Positions 1 through 9,048 of a stretch of DNA of 64,000 bases are shown here, one piece after another. Made by a program: the position numbers and the translations under genes. Positions within the stretch are counted from its first letter, which is position 1. Each line of letters begins with the position of its first letter. The notes beneath the pieces were generated by a model, which did not search any database, was not told the DNA's origin, and saw only the letters and a program-made list of their open reading frames with translations. Source of the stretch: Glutamicibacter nicotianae (GTDB lineage Bacteria; Actinomycetota; Actinomycetes; Actinomycetales; Micrococcaceae); assembly GCF_006539525.1 (NCBI RefSeq), contig NZ_BJNE01000014.1, positions 1-64,000 of the forward strand. The letters are read 5' to 3'.

Positions 1-45
1 GCTTGGCGCTGACCGAATTCTCCGGTCAGCGCCAAGCCGTTTTTT
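1..45 (+). terminator. Rho-independent terminator of a plus-strand gene left of the window
   Basis: Bases 1-15 and 23-37 form a near-perfect 15-bp stem with a 7-base loop, followed directly by six T (40-45) on the plus strand. The T-tract is on the plus side, so the hairpin should end a gene lying left of the window. It may also help stop the convergent helicase gene that ends at 54. Confidence 0.8.
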
Positions 46-53
46 CGCGGAAA

Positions 54-1820
54 CTACTTGCGTCCGACGAACCAGTCCTGCAGCTTGTCGATGCGCGCCT
101 GCAGCTGGTCAGCTGTTGCTTGCGGCACCGCAGGCCCGCCGCAGATGCTGCGCAGCTTGTTGTGGATCTGCCCATGCGGCGTGCCGGTCCGGGCAGCCCA
201 TGCCGAGACGTTCTTGGACAGCTTCGTGCGCAGCTCCATCATGCGGCGGTGGTCGGACACCGGCTCGGGCTTCGTGGCGCCCTTGGAAATCTGCCTGTTC
301 TGCTGCTTGCGCAGCAATTCGGACACCTGCTCGGTATCCAGCAGGCCCGGGATTCCCAGGAAGCCCAGTTCCTCTTCGCTGCCGATGTCGGCACCGGTGC
401 CGAATTCGCCACCGTCGAAGAGCACGCGGTCAAAGGAAGCCTGCGAGTTCAGCGCTTCGAACTTGTTGCGTGCCAGCTCGTCGCTGGCCTTCTCTTCCTT
501 GTTCGCCGCTTCCAGCAGCGAATCGTCCAGGCCGTCCTCGTCCTTGGAACCTTCGCGGTCCAAGGCGTGGTCGCGTTCGACTTCCATCTCGTTGGCCAAG
601 GCCATCAGGATCGGCACCGAGGGCAGGAACACCGAGGCCACTTCTCCGCGCTTGCGGCTGCGCACGAAGCGCCCCACCGCCTGGGCGAAGAACAGCGGCG
701 TGGAGGTGGATGTCGCATAGACGCCGACGCACAAGCGCGGCACGTCCACGCCTTCGGACACCATGCGCACCGCGACCATCCAGCGCGCATCGGATTCGGA
801 GAATTCGTCGATCTTCTGCGATGCCTTGGGGTCATCGGACAGGATGGTGGTGACCTTCTCGCCGCAGATGGCTTCGAGCTGGGCAGCATAGCCGCGCGCG
901 TCCTCGTGGTCGGTGGCAATGACCAGCCCGCCGGCGTCCTTCACGGTGCGGCGCACCTCGGACAGGCGCCGGTCAGCGGCTTGCAGCACCGAGGGAATCC
1001 AGTCCCCGTGCGGGTCCAGCGCGGTGCGCCAGGCATGGGCGGTGACATCCTTGGTGAAGCCCTCGCCGAGGTTTGCTTCCATCTCCTCGCCGCCGGCGGT
1101 TCGCCAGCGCATATTGCCCGAATAGGCCATGAACAGCACCGGACGGACCACATGGTCTGCCAGGGCGTTGCCGTAGCCGTAGGTGTAGTCGGCCTTGGAC
1201 CGGCGGATGCCGTCTCCCTCATCGATGTACTGCACGAAGGGAATCGGTGCAGCATCGGAACGGAACGGGGTACCGGTCAGGGCCAGTCGGCGGGTGGCAG
1301 GTTCGAATGCCTCGCGGATGCCGTCGCCCCAGCTCAGTGCATCGCCGGCGTGGTGGACCTCGTCCATGATCACCAGGGTGCGGGCATCCTCGGTCTTCGC
1401 ACGGTGCACGGCAGGCTTCAGCGCGACCTGGGCATAGGTCACCACGACGCCCATGTAATGCGAGCCGTGCCGGCCGTCGGAGTTCTTGTAGTTCGGGTCC
1501 AGGGCGATGCCCACACGCGCTGCCGAATCGGCCCACTGCTTTTTCAGGTGGTCGGTCGGCGCGACAACGATCATGCGGTTGATCTTGCCCGAATCGATCA
1601 GCACCTTCGCCAGGCGCAGCGCAAAAGTGGTCTTGCCGGCGCCAGGGGTCGCCACGGCCATGAAGTCCTTGGGCTCCTTGTCGAAGTACAAGGCCAGCGC
1701 TTCGGCCTGCCAGGCACGCAGCTTCGGCCCGGTTCCCCATGCCGCGCGTTCCGGGTACGCTACCGGAAGCTTGTCTTCTAGTGGAAGCTTGTCGCCAAAA
1801 TCAAAGAGTGTCTCGGTCAT
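54..1820 (-). CDS. DEAD/DEAH-box (SF2) helicase
   Basis: The 588-residue protein is a superfamily 2 helicase of the type III restriction/UvrB-like fold. Walker A is ATPGAGKTT at residues 57-65, the DExH box is DEVHH at 153-157, motif III is TGTPFRSD near 182, and the QAVGRFVRS arginine-finger motif VI sits near 375. The roughly 120 C-terminal residues are outside the helicase core and include a basic helical segment. The start is an ATG with AAAAGG just upstream. It lies 55 bp downstream of the DUF3039 gene on the same strand, a pairing common in actinobacteria. The biological substrate is unknown; a role in DNA or RNA remodelling is an inference. No restriction or modification partner is next to it, so I do not call it a restriction enzyme. 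Confidence 0.9.
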   Translation of the reverse strand: MTETLFDFGDKLPLEDKLPVAYPERAAWGTGPKLRAWQAEALALYFDKEPKDFMAVATPGAGKTTFALRLAKVLIDSGKINRMIVVAPTDHLKKQWADSAARVGIALDPNYKNSDGRHGSHYMGVVVTYAQVALKPAVHRAKTEDARTLVIMDEVHHAGDALSWGDGIREAFEPATRRLALTGTPFRSDAAPIPFVQYIDEGDGIRRSKADYTYGYGNALADHVVRPVLFMAYSGNMRWRTAGGEEMEANLGEGFTKDVTAHAWRTALDPHGDWIPSVLQAADRRLSEVRRTVKDAGGLVIATDHEDARGYAAQLEAICGEKVTTILSDDPKASQKIDEFSESDARWMVAVRMVSEGVDVPRLCVGVYATSTSTPLFFAQAVGRFVRSRKRGEVASVFLPSVPILMALANEMEVERDHALDREGSKDEDGLDDSLLEAANKEEKASDELARNKFEALNSQASFDRVLFDGGEFGTGADIGSEEELGFLGIPGLLDTEQVSELLRKQQNRQISKGATKPEPVSDHRRMMELRTKLSKNVSAWAARTGTPHGQIHNKLRSICGGPAVPQATADQLQARIDKLQDWFVGRK

Positions 1821-1875
1821 TTACCTTTTCCCGGCCGCGTGCATCGTGTGAAGTAGTGCTAGTTCATTCGCAGCA

Positions 1876-2127
1876 CTACCCCATCAAGGAATCGTAGATT
1901 TCCTTGCACTCGGGGCATACCGGGAATTTCTGCGGATCTCGGCCTGGGGTCCAGACCTTGCCGCACAGGGCGATCACTGGCTCGCCGGTCATTGCCGACT
2001 CCATGATCTTTTCTTTCTGCACATAGTGGGCAAAGCGCTCGTGATCGCCGGCCTCGACACTCTGGGTTGTCTCGGTACGTTCAATCGTGGCAGTGCCACC
2101 GCGGGTTTCTTCAGACTGTTCCACCAT
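1876..2127 (-). CDS. DUF3039 domain-containing protein
   Basis: This 83-residue protein carries the conserved DUF3039 core: a HERFAHYV-x-KEKIMES helix, then ALCGKVWTPGRDP and a PVCPEC motif. The three cysteines suggest a small metal-binding site. An in-frame ATG at 2235 would give 119 residues, but the ATG at 2127 fits the family length. It also has a TAGACT hexamer (2135-2140) seven bases upstream and CGGACA (2158-2163) 17 bp further, as expected for a leaderless transcript. Function is unknown. It precedes the helicase at 54-1820 on the same strand, and the two may be co-transcribed. Confidence 0.85.
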   Translation of the reverse strand: MVEQSEETRGGTATIERTETTQSVEAGDHERFAHYVQKEKIMESAMTGEPVIALCGKVWTPGRDPQKFPVCPECKEIYDSLMG

Positions 2128-2163
2128 GCCTTCAAGTCTAGTACGGATTGCCCCTGCTGTCCG
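2128..2163 (-). promoter_or_regulatory. Promoter of the DUF3039-helicase pair, probably leaderless
   Basis: Read on the minus strand, CGGACA (2158-2163), a 17-bp spacer and TAGACT (2135-2140) resemble a housekeeping promoter. The -10 box ends seven bases before the ATG at 2127, so transcription should start at or next to the A of the start codon. No Shine-Dalgarno sequence with normal spacing is present. Confidence 0.5.
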
Positions 2164-2426
2164 CGTGGCGGCCATGGGAGCTTGTCCACATTGATTTTGC
2201 CGCTGTTGCTTAACCTGCTCCGTGTTCGGCTTCATATTTTCAGGTCAGTGATCGTTTTCTTGCATCTGCTCAAATGGCTGCCATCCAGTTTGATTTGGAT
2301 TTCTCCCGGCTTGGGCACCACCGGCCAATATCCTGTGAACCTTGTTGCACCAGGGCAGGCAAAAGGCCGCCCGGCGGAACATTGCTGTCCGCTGGACGGC
2401 CCAGGATGCCGTTCCGGTTGCCCTGC

Positions 2427-3992
2427 CTACTTGTTGAGCATGACCGACTGCATCAACTCTGGAGTGCGCTTCTCATACCATTTGCCGCCGAGGGCAATGC
2501 CGCCGAGCACCAGTCCGGTGCCCAGAACCAAGCCCGCACCCAGGGTGATGAAGCCCAAGACCTGCGAGTGCTGGAACCAGCCGATAGTGTAGGGAATGAG
2601 CACCGGGATCAGCAAGAGTCCCATGGTGAGCATGATGCCCAGCTGCGTGAGCGCCATGCGCATGCCGCTGCCAGGCGGGGTCTTCATCGGGTTGTCGCCC
2701 GGAAGCGGCACCGCATAGGTGTAGCGGGCCGAAGACACCGAGGAAACGCCCAACGCGACGAACAGCGCGGCCAGCGACAAGCCCAGATCACCCGGGATGC
2801 GCCATAGCTCGCCAGCGATGAGGCCAGGCAGGATCGCGGCCGCCAGGACCGGAATGATGGCAATCAGGAAGCAGGACAGCACCCGTCCAGCGCGATCGGC
2901 CCGGCCGGATATGCCGGTCAGTGCATGCAGTGCAAAGGCCGTATTGTCATAGGAAATATCTGCGGATATGGAAAAGCCCAGCAGGATGCCGATCAACGGC
3001 CCCATCAGATACATCATCGTGTAGTTGCCGGATTGGCTGCCGGTGAACCAGAAGAGCAATGGAAGCACCGGCACAATCAGCACGCCCACGGCGTAGCGCG
3101 GATCCTTGAACCAATAGGTCAGTGCCCTGGCGGCGACGGCGCCGGTCGGCGTTGCCGGCAGCAGCTTGAAGAAGCCCAGCCCCTTGGCCGTGGCAGCGCG
3201 CTGCTGCGGCGGCGGGGTAATCGCGGCTTTTGCAGTAGCGCGAGCCAGCAGGAAATAGAGCCCGCCGAGGTAGGCCGCACCTAGCGCCAGGTGGATGGCC
3301 ATTTGCCCGTAGAGCGCCGAGGCATAGGCCCCGGGAACAGCGGCAAAGGCGCCGAGCGGGGTGTAGCCGAGCACCGTGGACAGCGGATGGATCCAGTCGC
3401 CCATGGACTCTGCCGCGGAGAACACCGAGGCCATGATCGGGCCCAGCCCGACGAGCAGCAAGAACAGCAGCGCGAACGTCAATTCGCGGAAGCGGCGCTT
3501 GGCCCGCAGCGCGGTTGCCATGATCACCAGGTACTGGCACAGCAGGATCGCCATCACCGCGGTCGCCACCGCAGCCAGCAGACCCAGCATCAACGCACCT
3601 GCATCGCTTCGCCACATCAGCGAGGCGCCCAGCAGGCCGACAACTGTCAGCACCGCAGGAATCGAGATAAAGCCGGCCAGCACCAGGGCAGGACCCAGGG
3701 TCTTTTCCGGGATTCCGAATTGGACGAAGCGCGACGGTTCCAGGGTGAGGTCGACGCCGGTCAGCAGCGGCGGGATGATGGCCCAGCCCAGCACCACTGC
3801 CGAACCGATCAGGGTAAAGATTTCGCCTTGGAAGGGGATCTCGTCAGCGGCGAACCACACGGCCAAGGTCAGCATGGTGATCATGCCCAGCGCGTACAGG
3901 CCGCCGATGATGACGCCGATCAGCTGGCCGACGGAGCGCTTGAAGCCATTGGCCAGCAAGCGCAGTTTCAGGCTTAGGACGTGCGCAACCAT
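2427..3992 (-). CDS. ABC-type exporter permease
   Basis: The 521-residue product is almost entirely hydrophobic, with about 12 predicted membrane spans and short polar loops. A basic cytoplasmic loop (RAKRRFREL) sits about one third of the way in. It overlaps the end of the upstream ATPase gene by 19 bases, so the two should be translationally coupled and form one transporter. The chosen ATG at 3992 begins a typical membrane-protein N-terminus. A longer reading back to 4127 runs through the ATPase gene out of frame and gives an implausible basic leader. No substrate-binding protein is encoded nearby, which favours export. The substrate is unknown. Confidence 0.85.
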   Translation of the reverse strand: MVAHVLSLKLRLLANGFKRSVGQLIGVIIGGLYALGMITMLTLAVWFAADEIPFQGEIFTLIGSAVVLGWAIIPPLLTGVDLTLEPSRFVQFGIPEKTLGPALVLAGFISIPAVLTVVGLLGASLMWRSDAGALMLGLLAAVATAVMAILLCQYLVIMATALRAKRRFRELTFALLFLLLVGLGPIMASVFSAAESMGDWIHPLSTVLGYTPLGAFAAVPGAYASALYGQMAIHLALGAAYLGGLYFLLARATAKAAITPPPQQRAATAKGLGFFKLLPATPTGAVAARALTYWFKDPRYAVGVLIVPVLPLLFWFTGSQSGNYTMMYLMGPLIGILLGFSISADISYDNTAFALHALTGISGRADRAGRVLSCFLIAIIPVLAAAILPGLIAGELWRIPGDLGLSLAALFVALGVSSVSSARYTYAVPLPGDNPMKTPPGSGMRMALTQLGIMLTMGLLLIPVLIPYTIGWFQHSQVLGFITLGAGLVLGTGLVLGGIALGGKWYEKRTPELMQSVMLNK

Positions 3993-4732
3993 GACAGCCC
4001 CTCGTTGTTGGAGCGGCCGCCCACCAGATCGACGAAGCGGTCTTCCAGGCTCATGCCGCCGCGGACGTCGTCCACGGTGCCCTGCGCCTTGAGCACGCCA
4101 TCGGAAATGACCGCCACATGCGTGCACATGCGCTGGACCAGGTCCATCACATGCGAGGAAACGATCACGGTGCCGCCGAACTCCACGTAGTTGTTCAGGA
4201 TGTCGCGGATATTCGCCGCCGAGACCGGGTCCACTGCCTCGAATGGCTCATCGAGCACCAGCAGCTTTGGCGAGTGGATCATCGCGGTAGCCAAGGTGAT
4301 CTTCTTGGTCATGCCGGCGGAGTAGTCCACCACCAGCTTGTCCCCGTCATCCAGCAGGTCCATCACGCGCAGCAGGTCTTCGGTCCGCTGGGCAACTTCG
4401 GCACGGTCCATGCCGCGCAGCAGCCCGGAATAGGTCACCAGCTGCCGGCCGGTGAGCCGATCGAATTGGCGCACGCCATCGGCCAGGACGCCCAGGGTGG
4501 ACTTGGCGGCGTGCGGGTCGGCCCAGATGTCCACGCCGTTGACCACCGCCTGGCCCGCATCCGGGCGCAGCAAACCGGTAGCCATCGAGAGCATGGTGGT
4601 CTTTCCGGCGCCATTGGGCCCGACCAGCCCATAGAATGAACCGGCGGGAACTTGCAGGCTGACGTTGTTCACGGCAATCTTGGCGCCAAATTGCTTGGCG
4701 AGAGACCGGATGTCCAGTGCGATCTGATTCAT
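3974..4732 (-). CDS. ABC transporter ATP-binding protein
   Basis: The 252-residue nucleotide-binding subunit pairs with the permease that overlaps its 3' end. Walker A is GPNGAGKTT at residues 38-46, Walker B is LLVLDEP at 157-163, and the switch histidine is in SSHVMD near 195. The signature loop reads YSAGM at 137-141, an atypical form of LSGGQ in which alanine replaces the first glycine. The domain resembles ABC-2-type exporters (CcmA family). A TAGCCT hexamer at 4739-4744 lies six bases before the ATG, so the operon mRNA is probably leaderless. Confidence 0.9.
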   Translation of the reverse strand: MNQIALDIRSLAKQFGAKIAVNNVSLQVPAGSFYGLVGPNGAGKTTMLSMATGLLRPDAGQAVVNGVDIWADPHAAKSTLGVLADGVRQFDRLTGRQLVTYSGLLRGMDRAEVAQRTEDLLRVMDLLDDGDKLVVDYSAGMTKKITLATAMIHSPKLLVLDEPFEAVDPVSAANIRDILNNYVEFGGTVIVSSHVMDLVQRMCTHVAVISDGVLKAQGTVDDVRGGMSLEDRFVDLVGGRSNNEGLSWLRTS

Positions 4733-4800
4733 AGCTTAAGGCTAGCAATGCCCCAAGTCAGAACACATCATCCTTTGGAGTTAAACCTGAAGGCAAGACA

Positions 4801-4836
4801 AAGCCGCGGCCCGGGAAATATTCCGGACCGCGGCTT
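4801..4836 (-). terminator. Hairpin downstream of the thioredoxin/TPR gene
   Basis: AAGCCGCGG (4801-4809) pairs with CCGCGGCTT (4828-4836), and inner C/G pairs extend the stem. On the minus strand it is followed by a modest T-rich tail (TGTCTT). It lies 33 bp past the stop at 4870 and is a plausible terminator. Confidence 0.5.
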
Positions 4837-4869
4837 GCTGGCTGTGCGCTTCAGCGCTTCGGCATCAGC

Positions 4870-5781
4870 CTAGAAGAGTACGCGGGCCAGCTTCTGGCGC
4901 GAGGCGGCGACGCGTGGGTCGGCATTGCCGATGACCGCATAGAGCTCGATCAGGCGGCGGCGCACCCGCTCGCGGTCCTCATCCGCCAGCTTGGAGATCA
5001 GCGAGACCAGCCGGGCGAAGGCGTCCTCGACATGCCCGCCGACCACATCCAGGTCGGCGACATCCAGCTGCGCCGCGATGTCCTCGGGGTTCTGCGCGGC
5101 CTGCTCGCGGGCCTTGTTCAGATCCAAGTTGTGCGTGCGCGAGAGCAAGCGGACCTGGTACACGCCAACCTGCGCGTCCTTGTCGTTCGGCTTTTCGTTC
5201 AGCGCTTCCAGGTAGGCTGCCTCGGCGGCGGCGTAGTCCCCCGCATCGATGGCGTCGACTGCCTTCTGGTGCAGTGGCGGCAGTTCCGGCTCGGCCTGGC
5301 CGGCCTGCCCGGAGAATGCCGGGGCGGTGCCGCTCATGCCCTGCTGCACGGCGAGCTGTTCAAGCTGCGCGAAAACCTGGGCAATTTGCGCTTCTTCGGC
5401 AGGACCCTGGAACAGCGGCACCGGCTGGCCCTTGATCAGCGCAACCACCATCGGGATCTGCTGCGCCTGGAAGGCCTGAGCGATCTGCGGGTAGCTTTCG
5501 GCATCCACGAGGCCGAGGACGAACTTGCCGCCCTTGGCATCCACCAGCTTGCGCAGGGTCGCATCCAGGTCTGCAGAGACCTGCACGCGCGGCGAGCCGA
5601 GGGAAACGATGGCAGGCACCTGCTGGGACAGGCCGACGAACTGCTGGAACGCGGCCTCGTCCAGGCTGGTGGTCCAGCTGGCGGCACCGGCTGGGGTGCT
5701 GTCGGTGGCTTCCGGGCCGTGGTTGGCCAGCGCCGAGAGATCCACCGCACCGCGGGTCGAGGGGATGTTCTGATCAGTCAT
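4870..5781 (-). CDS. Thioredoxin-fold/TPR protein, YbbN (CnoX)-like, without redox cysteines
   Basis: Residues about 40-150 match the thioredoxin-like domain of YbbN co-chaperones, and residues about 165-300 form TPR-like helices (for example AAEAAYLEALNEKPNDKDA). The 303-residue protein contains no cysteine. The CxxC site is replaced by a SLGSPRV loop, so it cannot act as a dithiol oxidoreductase. A chaperone or adaptor role is inferred from the family. It starts five bases after the stop of the large membrane protein gene at 5787, so the two are probably co-transcribed. As I recall, M. tuberculosis Rv1324 is a similar protein in a comparable position near nucS. Confidence 0.85.
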   Translation of the reverse strand: MTDQNIPSTRGAVDLSALANHGPEATDSTPAGAASWTTSLDEAAFQQFVGLSQQVPAIVSLGSPRVQVSADLDATLRKLVDAKGGKFVLGLVDAESYPQIAQAFQAQQIPMVVALIKGQPVPLFQGPAEEAQIAQVFAQLEQLAVQQGMSGTAPAFSGQAGQAEPELPPLHQKAVDAIDAGDYAAAEAAYLEALNEKPNDKDAQVGVYQVRLLSRTHNLDLNKAREQAAQNPEDIAAQLDVADLDVVGGHVEDAFARLVSLISKLADEDRERVRRRLIELYAVIGNADPRVAASRQKLARVLF

Positions 5782-5786
5782 GGGGA

Positions 5787-7493
5787 TTAGTCAACTTCCT
5801 TCACATCGAGCAGGACCTGGCTTGCCGAGATCAGCTGGATCTTGTCCTTGGAACCATCGGCCGGCAGGTAGAACATCACTGGTTCGGCGTAGGTGCTCTC
5901 GACGTCGCCGTTCGACGAGCTGGAGCCCAGCAGCTGTTCGGTCAGCTTGTCGGTGCTCTTGAGCGGGTCGGCGTCTTCGGTGCGGACGAACAGCGCCTTG
6001 TTGTTCAGCTTGCCGGTGACAATCGCGCCGCCATCCGGGGTGGAGACCACCTTGGTGTCGCCCTCGGTGACCGAGCGCTTGTACTTCACGTTCGCCTCGT
6101 TGGCTTCCTTGGACTCGTCCTTCTGGGCCGCGTGCACCGCCTTGATGAAGTCCGACTCGGCGAACTTGTCCTTCTCCTTGGCCTTGGGATCGGTCAGCAC
6201 CTTGCCCAGCGCTTCCAGCGCCTTCTTCGGGGTCATCTGCAGGCCTTCGGCGTCGGCGCCCAGCTGCTTGGTCGACGGATCGCCCACCGCGATGCCCGGG
6301 AAGGTGGAGTTCGGCAGCATCTGTCCGGCGAAGACCACCTTGAAGTTGTCGCGGGCATTGGCCTGCACCAGGGTGAGCGCCTGCGGCAGGGTGTCTGCGT
6401 CATTGTTCTTCGCGGTCACCACGGAGATCACGCGCGGGAACTTGGCTTCATTCGCATTCGGCACCGCGGCCGAGCGGATCACCTGGGTCGTGAGCGCCAT
6501 CGGCTTGTCGACCTTGAACTCTTCCTTGAGCATGTCATAGCGCTTGTTGCGCAGGTACTTGAAAGCACCGGCGCTGCGCTGTTCCAGGGCCTTGGAATCG
6601 TTCTTTTCATCTGCCTTGGCGATCTGCTTCTGGGCATCGGCCAGCACCCGCTTGAGCTGCTCTTCGGTGATCACCGGGAAGCTGGCCGCTTCCTCCTCCG
6701 AGGAAGCGGCGGATTCGGAGCCCTTGGCCTCGTCGGACTTGGCTTCTTCGGACTTCGCTTCATCGGACTTCTGCGCCGATTCCGAGGCCTTGGCACTGTC
6801 CTCGTCGCTTGGAGCCATCGGCAGCGAGACGCCGGAGATAGCCAGGGCGACGACTGCCACGGCGGCGACCGAGTGCTGGGTGTTCGAGCCGGTCTTCGCC
6901 TTGCCGGGGCGCATGGCCAGCAGGGCCACGCCGAAGACCAGCAGCAGCGCGCCGGCAATGATCAGCGGCAGGGCGAATGGCATGGCGTCGTCATTTGCGT
7001 AGCTCACCGAGATGTCCACTGGAGCGGCGTCCTTTCCGCCGGCGGCCAGCAACAGCGACCAGTCGCCGGAATCCGGAGCGGTCCAGCGGTAGGTCATGGT
7101 CTGGTCTGCGGTCTGCGAGTCGAAGAAGATGTCATCGCCGGCGGGGTTCGGCACTTCGGCTTCGCCCTTGGCGTATTCGGCAATCATCTTGTGGTTATTG
7201 GTATCGATTCCGGTGACCGAAACATGCGCGGCATCGCCGACCCACGACTCGACGTCATAGTCGCGTCCCAGGGACGCGGTGAATTCACCCTTCGACTTGA
7301 TCACCAGTTCCACCGGATCAAGCTTGGGGTCGTTGACCGAGGATTCAATCACGGTCAGCGGGGCCTCATCGGATAGTTGCGGCATGGTCGCGGTCACCGT
7401 TTCGGGCGGCGCCCAAAAGGTCTTCTGTCCGATGCCGACCACCAGGGCCACGGCCCCCAGCAGCATCGCGATCACGGAGATTACTTTTCGCAC
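5787..7493 (-). CDS. Membrane-anchored protein of unknown function with an acidic linker
   Basis: I do not recognise the family. The product has an N-terminal membrane segment (about 5-25), an extracytoplasmic beta-rich domain (about 30-170), and a second membrane segment near 180-200. A third hydrophobic stretch near 215-235 is followed by a low-complexity linker of repeated SDEAKSEEAK-type units (about 245-275). The C-terminal soluble domain of about 290 residues is rich in Lys and Asp. The chosen GTG at 7493 gives 568 residues and has TAGGTGA six bases upstream. A GTG at 7520 would add nine residues (RRRRIGEL-type) with a poorer site. It is probably co-transcribed with the thioredoxin/TPR gene at 4870. 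Confidence 0.7.
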   Translation of the reverse strand: MRKVISVIAMLLGAVALVVGIGQKTFWAPPETVTATMPQLSDEAPLTVIESSVNDPKLDPVELVIKSKGEFTASLGRDYDVESWVGDAAHVSVTGIDTNNHKMIAEYAKGEAEVPNPAGDDIFFDSQTADQTMTYRWTAPDSGDWSLLLAAGGKDAAPVDISVSYANDDAMPFALPLIIAGALLLVFGVALLAMRPGKAKTGSNTQHSVAAVAVVALAISGVSLPMAPSDEDSAKASESAQKSDEAKSEEAKSDEAKGSESAASSEEEAASFPVITEEQLKRVLADAQKQIAKADEKNDSKALEQRSAGAFKYLRNKRYDMLKEEFKVDKPMALTTQVIRSAAVPNANEAKFPRVISVVTAKNNDADTLPQALTLVQANARDNFKVVFAGQMLPNSTFPGIAVGDPSTKQLGADAEGLQMTPKKALEALGKVLTDPKAKEKDKFAESDFIKAVHAAQKDESKEANEANVKYKRSVTEGDTKVVSTPDGGAIVTGKLNNKALFVRTEDADPLKSTDKLTEQLLGSSSSNGDVESTYAEPVMFYLPADGSKDKIQLISASQVLLDVKEVD

Positions 7494-7654
7494 AAGTTCA
7501 CCTATTCGCCTACGTCTCACAGCTGTTCTTCGACAAGTCTAACGAGTTGCGGCGGATCATGGTTCCGATCAGTGCCTGTGAACTGCCTCAACACCGCAAG
7601 TGCGTGGTGTCTTGAACCACTTAATAGACGCCAATGCGCGATATGCTCTGACCC

Positions 7655-9025
7655 ATGGAGCCAGATCAGCCGCGCCCGCATCGCGCTCAGCACGCGCACG
7701 ACGAGCAATCGCACGCACCTGAGCGCTCCGTGGAACCAGAGGCCCCAGGCCCGGAATCCACAGCGCATTCCCAGCCTCATCAGGCGAATTCCCAACCGGA
7801 GCCGCCATCATCAGAGGGCTCGCCGGTCCCCCGCTATCCCGCTTCTGCGCCATCGGGCGGCACTGCGGCTCGCGAGGGCTGGACCAGGAAGCTCGCCGAC
7901 CGGGTGGGCAAGCTGCTCAACGCCCCGCAGCGGGGCGCGGCCCTCGGCGAGGAACCCGAGCAGCCGCTGGAGGGATCCCCCGAACCCATTCCTGCGCTGC
8001 ACCCGATTTCCATGGGCTTCCTGGGCACCATCGGGGTGGGCATCGCCCTGGGCGGCTTCTACCTGCTGACCAATGTCGGCTCGCTGATGACCTGGATTGC
8101 CATCGCGCTGTTCATTGCCCTGGGCCTTGACCCGCTTGTGCGCTTCATGATGCGCAAGGGGCTCTCCCGTCCGCTGGCCGTGACCGCGACCATGGTCAGC
8201 ATGCTGGCAATCTTCGGCGGCTTCATGGCCCTGATCATCCCTACGCTGGTCAATCAGATCACCACCTTCATCACGCGCGCGCCTGAAATCGTCGATAATT
8301 TCCTCAATAGCGAATGGGTCAGGGAAATCGACCGCCAATATGCAATCTCCCAGCGCATCACAACCGAGGTGGACCGTTTCTTTGGAGACTCGGGCGCCGT
8401 AACGAATGTCTTCGGCGGTGTCCTGGGCGTCTCGCAAACCGTTGCGCAGTCGATGTTCGGCGTGCTGATCGTGCTGGTGCTGGCCATCTACTTCCTAGCG
8501 TCCCTGCCAGGCATGATGGGCTTCTCATTGCGCCTGGCCCCGCGCTCCAAGCGCGAGCGCGTCTCGGAATTGACCGTGCGCATCACCCGCTCGGTGGGCA
8601 ACTATGTCATGGGCCAAGCCACCGTGGCGATATTGAACTGCCTGGTGGCGCTGCTCCTGATGAGCATCTTGGGCGTTCCGTTCACCGCGCTGCTCACCTT
8701 GCTGGTGGCCTTGCTGGCCTTCATCCCACTGGTCGGTGGCGTGATCGCCGGTGTGCTGGTCACTTTGGTGACCCTGTCCCTGGGGTGGCAAACCGCGCTG
8801 ATCTATGCCATCTGCTACTTCGGCTACCTGCAAATCGAAGCCTACTTCGTCTCGCCGCGCATCATGCGCCGTGCGGTGGCAGTGCCCGGCGCTGTAGCGG
8901 TGATCTCGGTGATTGCCGGTGGCAGCCTGGCCGGGGTCACCGGTGCGCTGATGGCCATTCCGGTAGCTGCCAGCGCCATGATCCTGTTGCGCGAGGTATT
9001 CATCGCACGCCAGGACCGCCGCTAG
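7655..9025 (+). CDS. AI-2E family transporter (UPF0118/PerM type)
   Basis: The 456-residue protein has a proline-rich, hydrophilic N-terminal tail of about 110 residues. The body that follows has the spacing of AI-2E family permeases: two spans near 125-165, another near 170-195, an extracytoplasmic region, and four to five spans from about 270 to the end. The family members are exporters or Na+/H+ antiporters of varied substrate. Autoinducer-2 export is known for only a few, so the substrate here is open. TATGCT (7642-7647) lies seven bases before the ATG, consistent with a leaderless mRNA. It is divergent from the membrane protein gene at 5787-7493. Confidence 0.85.
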   Translation: MEPDQPRPHRAQHAHDEQSHAPERSVEPEAPGPESTAHSQPHQANSQPEPPSSEGSPVPRYPASAPSGGTAAREGWTRKLADRVGKLLNAPQRGAALGEEPEQPLEGSPEPIPALHPISMGFLGTIGVGIALGGFYLLTNVGSLMTWIAIALFIALGLDPLVRFMMRKGLSRPLAVTATMVSMLAIFGGFMALIIPTLVNQITTFITRAPEIVDNFLNSEWVREIDRQYAISQRITTEVDRFFGDSGAVTNVFGGVLGVSQTVAQSMFGVLIVLVLAIYFLASLPGMMGFSLRLAPRSKRERVSELTVRITRSVGNYVMGQATVAILNCLVALLLMSILGVPFTALLTLLVALLAFIPLVGGVIAGVLVTLVTLSLGWQTALIYAICYFGYLQIEAYFVSPRIMRRAVAVPGAVAVISVIAGGSLAGVTGALMAIPVAASAMILLREVFIARQDRR

Positions 9026-9048
9026 CGGACTGACTCCGCAGGCTCGTC

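Noticed and set aside
54-1820. Type III restriction enzyme subunit
   Set aside because: The protein has a helicase core, but no methylase or nuclease gene lies beside it and no nuclease motif was seen.
3992-4127. Longer N-terminus of the ABC permease
   Set aside because: The extra 45 codons are an out-of-frame reading of the ATPase gene and encode a basic peptide unlike a membrane protein start.
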